This document shows, piece after piece, positions 24,105 through 33,412 of a DNA stretch of 41,587 nt. A program made the translations under genes and the position numbers. This DNA comes from BHER01 sp051652245 (GTDB lineage: Bacteria; Bacillota_I; Bacilli_A; Culicoidibacterales; Culicoidibacteraceae). A model generated the notes under the pieces. It was not told the DNA's origin and searched no databases. It was given only the letters and a program-made list of their open reading frames with translations. Position 1 is the stretch's first letter, and each line of letters starts with the position of its first letter. The stretch spans positions 1-41,587 of the forward strand of contig JBOFTV010000013.1 of assembly GCA_051652245.1 (NCBI GenBank), read 5' to 3'.

Positions 24105-24639
24105 GTACTTTAGTAACCAAAATTATATGTATCACTGGTTTTTTATTCTAAAATAATCATATTTTTTAAAAAAAATCAATGTTTTTTATGTTATATATTA
24201 TACTTTTTTTCCAAAAGAATGATATTATGATTGCTAAACCCTCTATTTTAAAGTGATATTTTAGCTGTCCTCTTGTTTTTTTATTATATTTTTTTTTAAA
24301 TAAAGTGATTTTTTAGTGTTCCTCATCTCTATCTAAAAAAAGTATCATTATTTTAGATAGACAAAAAATATTGGTGTATTTTTAAATTACGACGATAATA
24401 TGAGAAGAATAGAGATTTTTTATCCTTGTCTTTTTTTTATTATATCATTGTTTTCTTTTTTCACTCCGATTTAAATTATACTTTTTTTGAGTAAAGGTAT
24501 TATTTAAATCGTTATTCGCTTATCATCCCGCTTTTTTTTCAAGAGTTTTTCTTTAATTTTTTTTTTAAACCGTGTGAAGTACGGTATAAGAAAGTGTTAT
24601 CAGCAAGGATAACTGTTTAATTATCGTACATTTTCGCGC
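24082..24639. other. AT-rich intergenic region with serial inverted repeats
   Basis: No credible gene is seen. It holds a 24-base imperfect direct repeat (24249-24272 and 24301-24324, 20 of 24 identical), a perfect 11-base inverted repeat (24328-24361), a 15-base inverted repeat with one mismatch (24467-24511), and two small hairpins after the giant gene: ACCGT/ACGGT (24569-24585) and GTTATC/GATAAC (24596-24613). None has a clean T tail on the minus strand, so the terminator of the giant gene is unclear. Confidence 0.6.
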
Positions 24640-27600
24640 CTACTGTTTAGTCTGCCCTTTTGTTCTTTCCCTCCTACGTGATGCTACTAGCATAGTTACT
24701 GATGTTAATAGCAGAATTATACTTAGTAGTAGCACTGTTTGGATGCGGTCTCCGGTTTTAGCTAATATTGGTCCTTGTGGGTTACTTTCTCGTGTTTTTA
24801 GTTGTATTATTATTTTTTTCTCTAGTGTCTTTTTTTCACTTGTACTCATATTTAAGGTTTCTATTTCATCATCTGTTTCAGCTCTCGCAATAATTTCGAT
24901 GTCATGAGTGCCTACTGTTCCGACGTTGATTAATTGCTCTTCATCTATTAAAATTGGGAGATCAGTGATGCTTTTTTCCGTGTGATATTTGGCAATAATT
25001 CCTGCTTCTTTGATAAGGAGATCTTTGACATTTCCTTGTTGGATTGCTTCCATTATATTTGCTGAATCAAGCTCAATATTATTTCCTGTTAATTCTATGT
25101 AATTAACAAATGTGCTTAGCACGGTTACTGTAACTTCTGTTTTAGCATTTTTTTCCGTTGCAAATGTTATGGTGTGATTCCCAATAGTTGTTGGTCTTAG
25201 ACCTAGTAACTTTACAGGAATTTCTTTTATATTCTCTTCTCCATCGCTTTCATATCCCTGTGCACCTGCGCTTTTAACGAGGTCTACTTTCTCGAGGTCA
25301 TTAATGTTAATGGAAAAATGATTGGCTACCGCTACTTGATTTTCTACTGGTGCATTTAGTGAAACAATTGATTTAACTGTGGTTTGGGCTCCTCCATCTG
25401 TTATAAAAGTCATTTTATAGACACCTTGCCCCACTTCTGAAAAGCCAGCTGCTAATGAAAAAGTATCTTCTACCATTACCTTAATTAGTTTAACATTTTT
25501 GTTATCACTCACATCATATGCACGTGCATTTGCTTTACTAATAAAATTGGTGGTTGGTACTTTATCGACTTCTATTATGAAGTCGTTTGCTTGAATAACT
25601 TCCGTTTCTGCCTCATCTTTTTCTTCTTGAACAATCATATCTATATTTTTTTGGATTCCACTTGCTGTGTAGAAAATGATACCATAGATTCCTGTCTTTG
25701 TTGGGCGGATGTCTTTTTTGATTTGGACTGCAATATTTTCGATGTTTCCTTGTTCTGTTTTTCTATATGCTTTGATATTAGCATGCTGAGCATAGTCAGC
25801 ATTTGCTACTTCTGCTGATTTCAATAAAAATGGATTCCCTACTATTATTTCCGTTTCCGCTTCTAAAAAATCTGCAATAATTGTCATTGTTACTTCTATT
25901 TTATCATTCATTGCTGTTGTAAAGATGATTTTGTAGTCGCCTGGTTTTTGAGGGCGAATATCTGTTTCTACTTCTACTTGAGGGATTTGGACTGTTCCAA
26001 ATTCGTCAATATAATACGCGTAGGCATTCGCTAATTTGACATAATTCGCTGTTTTTACATCTTTTAGTTGGAGAATGAAGTCATTTGCCTTAATTCCACC
26101 TGTGGGTTGTTCTGTGTCAATCACAACCATGCTGATTTCTTTTTTTGTCCCTTTTTCTGTTGTGAAGATTATTTTGTGAACACCTACTGTTGTTGGGCGT
26201 GTTGTTGTTTCGACGCGAAGGTCTACTGCTTTGATGTTGTTTTCATTTGTAATATCGAAGGCTTGGGCTTGGGCTAAGATGAGGTAGTCGGCCTGGGCTG
26301 CTTCGGATAATTTTATTGTGAAGTTATCCGCTTCGATGATTTCTTTTGTTTGGGGGATGACGATGTCATTTTCAAGGACAAGCATTGTGATTGTCTGTTC
26401 TGTTCCTTTTTCTGTTCTAAGGGTAATTGTGTAGTCGCCTGCTGTTGTTGGGCGGATGTCTGTTTTGATGCTTACGTTTATGTTTGTTACTTTGCCGTCA
26501 TTTTCTACGTAGTAGCCTCTGGCATTTGCACGTTTGAGGTAGTCGGCTTGAGCGACTTCACTTAGTTTAATGCTGAAGTCGTTGGCACTGATGTATTCTA
26601 CTCCTGTTGATGGGATTGTGTTTTCAGTTATGATCATGCTGATTTCTTTTTTTGTCCCTTTTTCTGTTGTGAAGATTATTTTGTGAACGCCTACTGTTGT
26701 TGGGCGCGTTGTTGTTTCGACGCGAAGGTCTACTGCTTTGATGTCGTTTTCATTTGTAATATCGAAGGCTTGGGCTTGGGCTAAGATGAGGTAGTCGGCC
26801 TGGGCTGCTTCGGATAATTTTATTGTGAAGTCGTCGGCTTCGATGATTTCTTTTGTTTGGGGGATGACGATGTCATTTTCAAGGACAAGCATTGTGATTG
26901 TTTGTTCTGTTCCTTTTTCTGTTCTAAGGGTAATTGTGTAGTCGCCTGCTGTTGTTGGGCGGATGTCTGTTTTGATGCTTACGTTTACTGGCTCCATTGT
27001 CTGGGCATTATATGCTCTTGCCATCGATAGCTCTACATAATTAGCATTTTCTATTTCATTAAGTTTAATGCTAAAACTATTGGCTAATAAAATTTCTCTG
27101 TCTTCGGGGATGATTTCGTCATCCACTACAATCATGTCTACTACTTTTCTAGTGCCTTTTTCTGTGACAAAAATTATTTGGTAGCTTCCTTTTTTTTCTG
27201 GACGGATATTGTTTTCGACTAAGATATCTATTCTAACAATATCACTAGGATTAGAAATATTATGACCTACGGCAGATGCCAAAGAAATATAATCTGCTGC
27301 TGCAACTTCTTTGAGATTTATTTTAAATGCTTTTGCTGTTATTATCTCTAGTGTTTCTGCTGGAAGTGCATCCGGAATTATTAACATATCCACCGTTTTT
27401 CTTGTACCGTTATTTGTTCTAAAAGTGATAGGGTAGTTTCCAATATTTGTTGGGCGAATCTCTGTTTCTATCTTGAGTTCCAGTGATTTTATATCTAAGG
27501 GATTTTCAATGTTAAATCCTGTTGCATTTGCAAGTTGAAAATAGTTTGCTGCTCCTACGTCTTTAAGTAGAATACTAAAATTATTTGCATTAACTATTTC

Positions 27601-30600
27601 TTTTACTGTCGTTGGTAATTCGTTTGGCACAACTAGCATCGTAATTGTTTTTTGTGTTCCACTTTCGAGCGACAGAATAATTTCATAGGCTCCTGCTTTA
27701 TCCGGACGTAAATCTGTTTTAATCTCTACTTCAAGCGGCTTAATATTTAGTGGATCTGTTATATCATGGCCTTTTGCTTGAGATAAACTTAGATAGTTTG
27801 CATTTTCTACTTCACTTATTTTTAAGCTAAAACTATTAGCTGTGATTGTATCTTTTGCTGTTGGGGGGAGTTCATCAGATAAAACAAGCATTTGTATTAC
27901 TTTTGTTGCTCCTTTTTCGGTGCTAAATGTTACTGGATACAAACCTTCTTTAATTGGCTTGATTTCATCGATAATATTTAAAGGAATCCTTTTAATATTT
28001 AATGGGTCTGTTATATCATGGCCAATCGCTGTTGCAAGTTGTTGCAAGTCAGCTCCTTGTACTTCAGCTAACTTTAAGCTGAAATTATTGGCACTAACTA
28101 CTTCTTGTGTTGTTTCTAAGTGGTTTTCTGGTAAAACCAACATATCCACATTTTTGATTGTCCCCTTTACCGTCTTGAAAATTAACGGATATAGACCTGC
28201 TACCGTTGGTCTAATAGCATCGACAACCGTAACCTCTATTTTCTGAACCTGATTAGGGTCTGTTATATCATGGCCCTGTACTTTTGAGAGCGTATTGTAA
28301 TTTGCTGTTTTAACTTCTGAAAGTTTCAAACTGAAACTATTCCCTGTAATTATTTCAGTTATATTAGGGTTTAAATCATCAGCAATAACAACCATATCCA
28401 CTGTAACCATTGTTTTATTTTCTGTTGAAAATGTTATTTTGTAGACGCCAACACTTGTTGGTCTAATTTGTGTGTCAATATTTATCTTTGTTATTTCTTC
28501 AATTACATCATTTTTTTCGGTACTATAGGCTCGGGCGCTTGCACGTGTGATATAATTTGCATTATTCACCTCTGATAGCTTGATGGCAAAATTATTTGCA
28601 TCGATTATTTCATTATTATTAGGACTTTTATCTGTAATTAATAACTGCAAATCTCTAGTTATTTCATTGTTTGAACGGTCTGCTACCTTTGCTTTAATTT
28701 TATATAGACCTGGTTTGTTCATTGAAGTTAGGCTTACATCATTTTCATAGGTAATTTTTTCTGTTAAAATTCCATCAATGTTATCCGTTGCTGATATCCC
28801 AAATACTTGATTCCAATTTTGGGGGACTGCAATTTTTTCGGGAGAGATTATTCTAGTATTATTTGTAACCATCAGAATTGGATTTGTTGTATCAACTATA
28901 TCAATATTAGCTTTATGTATGATACTATTTCCATGTTTGTCTGTAGCTGTATATTCAACAAGATATTTTCCTGTTATCATCGCCCGATTTTGATTATTCA
29001 AAGGAATTTGACTGTTCATTCTGACCTCTAATTTTCCATCCTCAGTGTCATCAATTGTAACTAGGCTTGCTAAAAGACTATTTGTTACTACGGTTCCCGC
29101 TTCTATTGATGTTATTAAATTGGTTGCTACAGGAATATCATTGGATAAAATATTTACTTTTATTGTTTCTTTTGCCTGATTCGTATACATGTCTGTTGCA
29201 ATAACTTCTATTGATGTTGTCTCGTTTCTTCCTTTTGTTTGTCCGGCAATAATTGTGGCCTGATTACCTGTACTTGATACGCTGGCAATATTTTGATCTG
29301 CTATGTTCCATGTTATCGGATTATTCGTTGCTTGGATTTGTTCGAATTTTTTAGGTGAAATTGCTGTACTAACTGTTGTGCTACTCGTTTTTTGCGCATT
29401 TGATGCCAATAGATTTACTTCTTTTGCTGATGCTGTATTAGTAAATTCAGTGGCAGCATCGTATGCGATAAGACCTGCTGTTATTTCTTTTGCTGTTGCT
29501 GCCGTTGGGTCTATCTCGCTAACCAAACCTTTATCAACACCTAAAAAATTGACATCAGAGTCTAAATTAGGATTTCCGCCTCTTCCCTTCAAAGTGAATT
29601 CTTCTTTGTTGTTGATTTTGGCACTATTAAAGTCCACGCGATAAAGTCCGTTCGTAAGTCCACTAAATTTATAGCTGCCATCTTCTTGTGATTTTGTTGT
29701 TGTTTGCTTTTGATATGTATTGTCTACTTTCTTATAGAGCGTGATTTCTCTATCTTTTAATAGATTATCTTCCGTTTTATTAAAAATTCCATCCGTGGCT
29801 TCATCATTAAATATGATACCTGATATTTCACCAATCATTAATGCTGTTCCTACCGCGGTACCATGTTGTGCTCCTACACTACCTGCTTCAAAGCGATAAT
29901 AAGGGCGAAAATCATTGATTGCTCCTAGCCTTTCTGGAAATGCTGTGATTGTTTCAAGTGTTTCATCAACGATATAATTTTTTACCAGTAGTACGCGCTC
30001 ACCAATACCGATTCCTGTTGTATTTGTAACTCTTATCATCGTATCTGTTTGGCTTGGTGTCGTCCTATAGGTGGCAGTTTCATAGTTTGCTTTTGTTGTG
30101 GCATCATTGCTATATTCAATTTTATAATCTCCTGCTTTTGCTGCGGTTATATCTTGACCTTTTTCATCTAGTACTTTAAAAGTATCTCTTGCTGTATCTT
30201 GTTTCATATTCCACTTAAATGGTCCACGTTGAAAATCCGAACCAAAGTCATTACCTACTCTAGGAATAGGCAGGTAGATTTGAACATTTTTTCCGACGCT
30301 ATTTCCATTATTAAGGATGTCCACTGTATAATCAGCTCTTGTTCCTGGAGTAAATCCTACAGCTGTTTCAGGCTTGGTAGGATCGTATATTGGACGTTTA
30401 CTTTCTCCCTCAGGTTGGATAAATGTATCTACTAACAGGACTTTTCTTTCTTGCACTGATAGTTTTCCTGAGTTAATTCGTCCTAATAGATTTTGTTTCC
30501 CATTGCCTTTTAGATCATAAATATCTTTTACTGCTGGAGAGAATTCACGCGTTGCCTCAAAAAAGATTAAATCGGAGAAATTATAATTTCCACTCGCACG

Positions 30601-32970
30601 ATCGCTTGCTTTCAATGTATATTTATAGGCAAATTTTGACTGTCTTTTACTTGTTTCATCAAATGATACACCCGTTTTCCCTTGCACATGTATTGCTATT
30701 CCGCGTTCACCATTTGCTATAGGATAAGCTGATTTTAGTTCTGATACTACATTTTTTCCATCTTGGGTAACACTAATTGAATCAGGGGCAATCTCAAATT
30801 CTTGAGGGACACGCAAGTAAATTATAGGGTCTTTCAGTCCTATTGTTGGGCTAAAATAAATAGCGTTAATACCTAATTCTCCTGAAATTTCCACACTTTT
30901 ACCTGCTTCTAAAGATATATCTTTGACAGCTGCATCATAGTACTCTATTTTTGTCACTGCTCTTGAAAGCGTCCGCGAAACTTCATTTTCACTTCCTACT
31001 TCTTTTTGCCCTTCCTTGTCCGACCAACTTCTCAGGGTTACTTTCGCTGTGTTTGCTCCTGCTTTTAATCTTCCTAACATAAAAAGTGTTTGTGTATCCG
31101 AACCATAAAGATCACCACTTGCTTTACCTTCAGGGATATCTCCTACTAAAGTTCTCCCATAAATAAAATATTCGTTTTCTTGTAGCCCTACAGATGAACG
31201 CGTTATTCTACGTGCGTTTACGTCCTTAGTCGTTTGCGTTGTTTCTATTTGTTTTCCTGTTGCTATACCGACTTTACCTAAATTGGTTTTGTACTCTATT
31301 TCAGATACAGTTGTTCCAGCAAATTCTGGCATACTTATTGCATATCCTTCGTATGTTGAATCGGCCTCAATTTCTATAACTTGCCTTTTTTTTGAATTAA
31401 GGGTTGTGTCGTTGATTATTCGCATTATTGGTACTTTTGTTAAATATGTCGAATCAATATCATCAAAAGAACTTGCATATATGTCTAAGCGACTCCGGTT
31501 GTTTAGACGTGGGTCTGTTGCTCCTAAAACATTAATTTCTGTTGCCATGTCCAACTGCTTGTTCTCTATTATTGTGCCATCATATGTTTCTATTGTATAT
31601 TTACCACCTTTACCATCCGATAGATAGGTACCCTGGGAAAGGTGCCCAAGACCATACTCTACCGATATAATTGGTCTCCCCTTTAAATCAGGAATGGTGT
31701 ACGTCAATATCGCATTTACTTCATCGTCGACTACTGCAATGTTTGAAGTTCCGGAAACTCTTTTTACTTTAGCTTGCTTTGGATAAGAATATACCATCGT
31801 TGCTTTTTTTATGTAGCTTCTTTTTCTTTCTCCACCTTTAAAAAGTTCGACATATCCAGCTGAAATATTATTTGCATCCCCCTCAATGACTGTTAGATTT
31901 TTTTTCCATTCTACTGTATTCGTGTAGTAATTAACTTCTCCGACGGCACTTATTTCTTTTGTATCATTTCCAATTTGGACCTCGTCTACTAGAGCAGTTG
32001 CTGATATACCATTTTTAAATACTTTTGGTCCATAATAGAGTGAACCATCAACTGTTACTTTTATTCCTGTGATTTCAACCTTTGTCACGCCTTCAGTAAA
32101 CTGATATGTTAACAATCCATTAAAACTATCATAAATAATATTATTCTTAGGTCGCTCAACGGCTTGAATAAATCCTCCTAAAGTCGAATTGGCTGGAACA
32201 AAAATATCTTTATAATCGTTTGTAACAGGCACTGCAGTATACCTCATCCCCTCTGGTAATACAATATTTACTTTCTTATTTTGGGATGGGTTTAATCCAA
32301 AATCAACATTTATAACAACATCATAAATATCCTCTTGGAGTAAACCTTTAGTTGCTGAATATCCGGGGATGCTGATATTTACTTTGGACTCATCAGCCTG
32401 ATTTAATTTAATTGCTCGTTCTTTTTTTTCTACTAGTTCGACAGTAACCTCTTTTTTCAATGTTTGGCTTTCAAGCCAAATTTTATATAGACCTGGATTT
32501 GTTGCACTTTTCAAGTTTTCCAAGTCTTTTTCATTAATATTGATACCTTTTGTTTCACCATCAATGCTAGCCTTTGCTTTTTCGAGCACACTTTTTGGTG
32601 TCAGATTTTGTTGTTCACCAATATTTACATCAAAATTGGATGCTGTGATAATTCGCCAGTCATCATTTTTTTGTGTCGTTTCTGCCTTCTCATTGAGAGA
32701 AGTTTTCTCACTTTTTTCTACCTTCTCATTGAGAGAAGTTTTCTCACTTTTTTCTACCTTCTCATTGGGAGAAGTTTTCTCACTTTTTTCTGCCTTCTCA
32801 TTGGGAGAAGTTTTCTCACTTTTTTCTACCTTCTTACTTTCACTTTTCACCTGATTTTGTGTAGCTTGACTGTTAGTTCTGCTCTGTGCAGCTACTGGTC
32901 CATGAACCATAGAAAGCAATATGGTGAAACTAATAATAATTTTTGAGACCCTCGTTAACTTTTTAATCAT
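24640..32970 (-). CDS. Giant repeat-rich cell-surface protein with variant sorting signal
   Basis: A 2776-residue predicted secreted protein. The signal peptide (about 1-29) ends at VAAQS. A charged region with four 12-residue repeats (about 47-94) follows, then a large beta-rich N-terminal region without recognised family (about 130-1040), an SdrD B-like domain (GIIFNDEATDGIF, about 1041-1123), a Big-type Ig domain (about 1200-1270) and two Ig-like domains (about 1273-1447). Fourteen tandem repeats of about 84 residues follow (1449-2623), each with a core like ANxFSIKLSEV and an IRPTxxGxYxIxF motif. The C-terminus has LAKTG (2736-2740), a hydrophobic helix and RRRER, as in sortase substrates but with Ala where Pro is usual. 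It is likely an adhesin. Its promoter has an A15 spacer. Ribosome site: AGAGG. Confidence 0.85.
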   Translation of the reverse strand: MIKKLTRVSKIIISFTILLSMVHGPVAAQSRTNSQATQNQVKSESKKVEKSEKTSPNEKAEKSEKTSPNEKVEKSEKTSLNEKVEKSEKTSLNEKAETTQKNDDWRIITASNFDVNIGEQQNLTPKSVLEKAKASIDGETKGININEKDLENLKSATNPGLYKIWLESQTLKKEVTVELVEKKERAIKLNQADESKVNISIPGYSATKGLLQEDIYDVVINVDFGLNPSQNKKVNIVLPEGMRYTAVPVTNDYKDIFVPANSTLGGFIQAVERPKNNIIYDSFNGLLTYQFTEGVTKVEITGIKVTVDGSLYYGPKVFKNGISATALVDEVQIGNDTKEISAVGEVNYYTNTVEWKKNLTVIEGDANNISAGYVELFKGGERKRSYIKKATMVYSYPKQAKVKRVSGTSNIAVVDDEVNAILTYTIPDLKGRPIISVEYGLGHLSQGTYLSDGKGGKYTIETYDGTIIENKQLDMATEINVLGATDPRLNNRSRLDIYASSFDDIDSTYLTKVPIMRIINDTTLNSKKRQVIEIEADSTYEGYAISMPEFAGTTVSEIEYKTNLGKVGIATGKQIETTQTTKDVNARRITRSSVGLQENEYFIYGRTLVGDIPEGKASGDLYGSDTQTLFMLGRLKAGANTAKVTLRSWSDKEGQKEVGSENEVSRTLSRAVTKIEYYDAAVKDISLEAGKSVEISGELGINAIYFSPTIGLKDPIIYLRVPQEFEIAPDSISVTQDGKNVVSELKSAYPIANGERGIAIHVQGKTGVSFDETSKRQSKFAYKYTLKASDRASGNYNFSDLIFFEATREFSPAVKDIYDLKGNGKQNLLGRINSGKLSVQERKVLLVDTFIQPEGESKRPIYDPTKPETAVGFTPGTRADYTVDILNNGNSVGKNVQIYLPIPRVGNDFGSDFQRGPFKWNMKQDTARDTFKVLDEKGQDITAAKAGDYKIEYSNDATTKANYETATYRTTPSQTDTMIRVTNTTGIGIGERVLLVKNYIVDETLETITAFPERLGAINDFRPYYRFEAGSVGAQHGTAVGTALMIGEISGIIFNDEATDGIFNKTEDNLLKDREITLYKKVDNTYQKQTTTKSQEDGSYKFSGLTNGLYRVDFNSAKINNKEEFTLKGRGGNPNLDSDVNFLGVDKGLVSEIDPTAATAKEITAGLIAYDAATEFTNTASAKEVNLLASNAQKTSSTTVSTAISPKKFEQIQATNNPITWNIADQNIASVSSTGNQATIIAGQTKGRNETTSIEVIATDMYTNQAKETIKVNILSNDIPVATNLITSIEAGTVVTNSLLASLVTIDDTEDGKLEVRMNSQIPLNNQNRAMITGKYLVEYTATDKHGNSIIHKANIDIVDTTNPILMVTNNTRIISPEKIAVPQNWNQVFGISATDNIDGILTEKITYENDVSLTSMNKPGLYKIKAKVADRSNNEITRDLQLLITDKSPNNNEIIDANNFAIKLSEVNNANYITRASARAYSTEKNDVIEEITKINIDTQIRPTSVGVYKITFSTENKTMVTVDMVVIADDLNPNITEIITGNSFSLKLSEVKTANYNTLSKVQGHDITDPNQVQKIEVTVVDAIRPTVAGLYPLIFKTVKGTIKNVDMLVLPENHLETTQEVVSANNFSLKLAEVQGADLQQLATAIGHDITDPLNIKRIPLNIIDEIKPIKEGLYPVTFSTEKGATKVIQMLVLSDELPPTAKDTITANSFSLKISEVENANYLSLSQAKGHDITDPLNIKPLEVEIKTDLRPDKAGAYEIILSLESGTQKTITMLVVPNELPTTVKEIVNANNFSILLKDVGAANYFQLANATGFNIENPLDIKSLELKIETEIRPTNIGNYPITFRTNNGTRKTVDMLIIPDALPAETLEIITAKAFKINLKEVAAADYISLASAVGHNISNPSDIVRIDILVENNIRPEKKGSYQIIFVTEKGTRKVVDMIVVDDEIIPEDREILLANSFSIKLNEIENANYVELSMARAYNAQTMEPVNVSIKTDIRPTTAGDYTITLRTEKGTEQTITMLVLENDIVIPQTKEIIEADDFTIKLSEAAQADYLILAQAQAFDITNENDIKAVDLRVETTTRPTTVGVHKIIFTTEKGTKKEISMIITENTIPSTGVEYISANDFSIKLSEVAQADYLKRANARGYYVENDGKVTNINVSIKTDIRPTTAGDYTITLRTEKGTEQTITMLVLENDIVIPQTKEIIEADNFTIKLSEAAQADYLILAQAQAFDITNENNIKAVDLRVETTTRPTTVGVHKIIFTTEKGTKKEISMVVIDTEQPTGGIKANDFILQLKDVKTANYVKLANAYAYYIDEFGTVQIPQVEVETDIRPQKPGDYKIIFTTAMNDKIEVTMTIIADFLEAETEIIVGNPFLLKSAEVANADYAQHANIKAYRKTEQGNIENIAVQIKKDIRPTKTGIYGIIFYTASGIQKNIDMIVQEEKDEAETEVIQANDFIIEVDKVPTTNFISKANARAYDVSDNKNVKLIKVMVEDTFSLAAGFSEVGQGVYKMTFITDGGAQTTVKSIVSLNAPVENQVAVANHFSININDLEKVDLVKSAGAQGYESDGEENIKEIPVKLLGLRPTTIGNHTITFATEKNAKTEVTVTVLSTFVNYIELTGNNIELDSANIMEAIQQGNVKDLLIKEAGIIAKYHTEKSITDLPILIDEEQLINVGTVGTHDIEIIARAETDDEIETLNMSTSEKKTLEKKIIIQLKTRESNPQGPILAKTGDRIQTVLLLSIILLLTSVTMLVASRRRERTKGQTKQ
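26128..26480 (-). repeat. Near-identical duplicated block, copy A
   Basis: These 353 bases recur almost unchanged at 26635-26987, exactly 507 bases apart (two repeat units, in frame). It covers parts of units 9-10 and marks a recent duplication against a background of diverged units. Confidence 0.9.
26635..26987 (-). repeat. Near-identical duplicated block, copy B
   Basis: Partner of 26128-26480, in parts of units 7-8. Only a handful of base differences are visible. The 507-base offset keeps the frame, so recombination between copies would add or remove two whole units. Confidence 0.9.
32687..32830 (-). repeat. Four 36-bp tandem repeats
   Basis: Four nearly perfect 36-base units encode SEKTSPNEKAEK-like dodecapeptides behind the signal peptide of the giant protein. 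The unit is a multiple of three, so copy changes alter only the length of the charged linker. Confidence 0.92.
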
Positions 32971-33347
32971 TCTACATTCCTCTAATTTTAATAAATTTGA
33001 AGTCTTCCCTTTTAATATATCGACTTCAGAATATCATTATAATTCTTTTTTTTTTTTTTTACAAGAGTTTTATTTTAATGTGAACTTTCTTAACAGTAGC
33101 TGTTTTTTTGCTACAAAAATTTTATTTTTTTTTAAAAAATATGTTGATTATGACTTTTTTTAAATAAAAAAATATGTTATCGTATATATATATTTTAATC
33201 AATGATTTTTTATTTTCCCCTAAAAAATATGTTTTGTGATTTTTTTACATTGTTATCTTGTTCTCCTCCGTAATTGGATGATGTCGTTTTAAATAATAAC
33301 GGTCATACAAGATTTAAAAAAACAGGTTAATTATTCATTAAATTTAT
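32971..33347. other. Upstream regulatory region of the giant gene
   Basis: There is no gene. It contains the leader with a TGAAGTC/GACTTCA hairpin (32998-33028), the phase-variation-type promoter (33036-33064), and three copies of a TAAAAAATATGTT box (33133-33145, 33165-33178 with one extra A, and 33221-33233). The remainder to the feoB terminator is AT-rich without recognised features. Confidence 0.7.
33036..33064 (-). promoter_or_regulatory. Giant-gene promoter with A15 spacer tract
   Basis: TTGTAA (33059-33064), 17 bases, TATAAT (33036-33041) on the minus strand. The spacer is almost entirely the homopolymer T15/A15 at 33046-33060, whose edge runs into the -35. At 17 bases the spacing is optimal, so the sequenced state should be ON. 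Gain or loss of A would detune the promoter. Confidence 0.85.
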
Positions 33348-33385
33348 AAAAAAAGAATTCTTATAATCATAAGAATTCTTTTTTT
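33348..33385. terminator. Bidirectional terminator downstream of feoB
   Basis: A perfect 17-pair stem with a four-base loop, rich in A on the left and T on the right, lies directly after feoB. Confidence 0.93.
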
Positions 33386-33412
33386 ATAACTATCTATTCC
33401 ACTACTTTTTTA

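Larger units (their letters stand above)
25100..28622 (-). repeat. Fourteen tandem repeats of about 252 bp in the giant gene
   Basis: Counting the ANNF/ANSF-type starts gives 14 units of 81-88 residues. Divergence is high between most units. Units 11-14 (C-terminal side) are the most degenerate, unit 13 having an insertion around residue 55. Each unit resembles a short beta-sandwich stalk domain. Confidence 0.8.

Noticed and set aside
24596..24613. Hairpin after the giant gene as its terminator
   Set aside because: The stem is perfect but no T run follows on the minus strand, so I did not call it a terminator.
25100..28622. Regular repeats as a CRISPR array
   Set aside because: The units are about 252 bp, in frame and coding; there are no short identical repeats with unique spacers and no cas genes.
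32921..33163. 80-codon plus-strand frame, Phe/Asn-rich
   Set aside because: It is antisense to the giant-gene start and runs through poly-T; typical low-complexity artefact.
33252..33268. GGAGGAG followed by ATG upstream of the giant gene on the minus strand
   Set aside because: The ATG is followed at once by a TAA stop, so no peptide of useful size is encoded.
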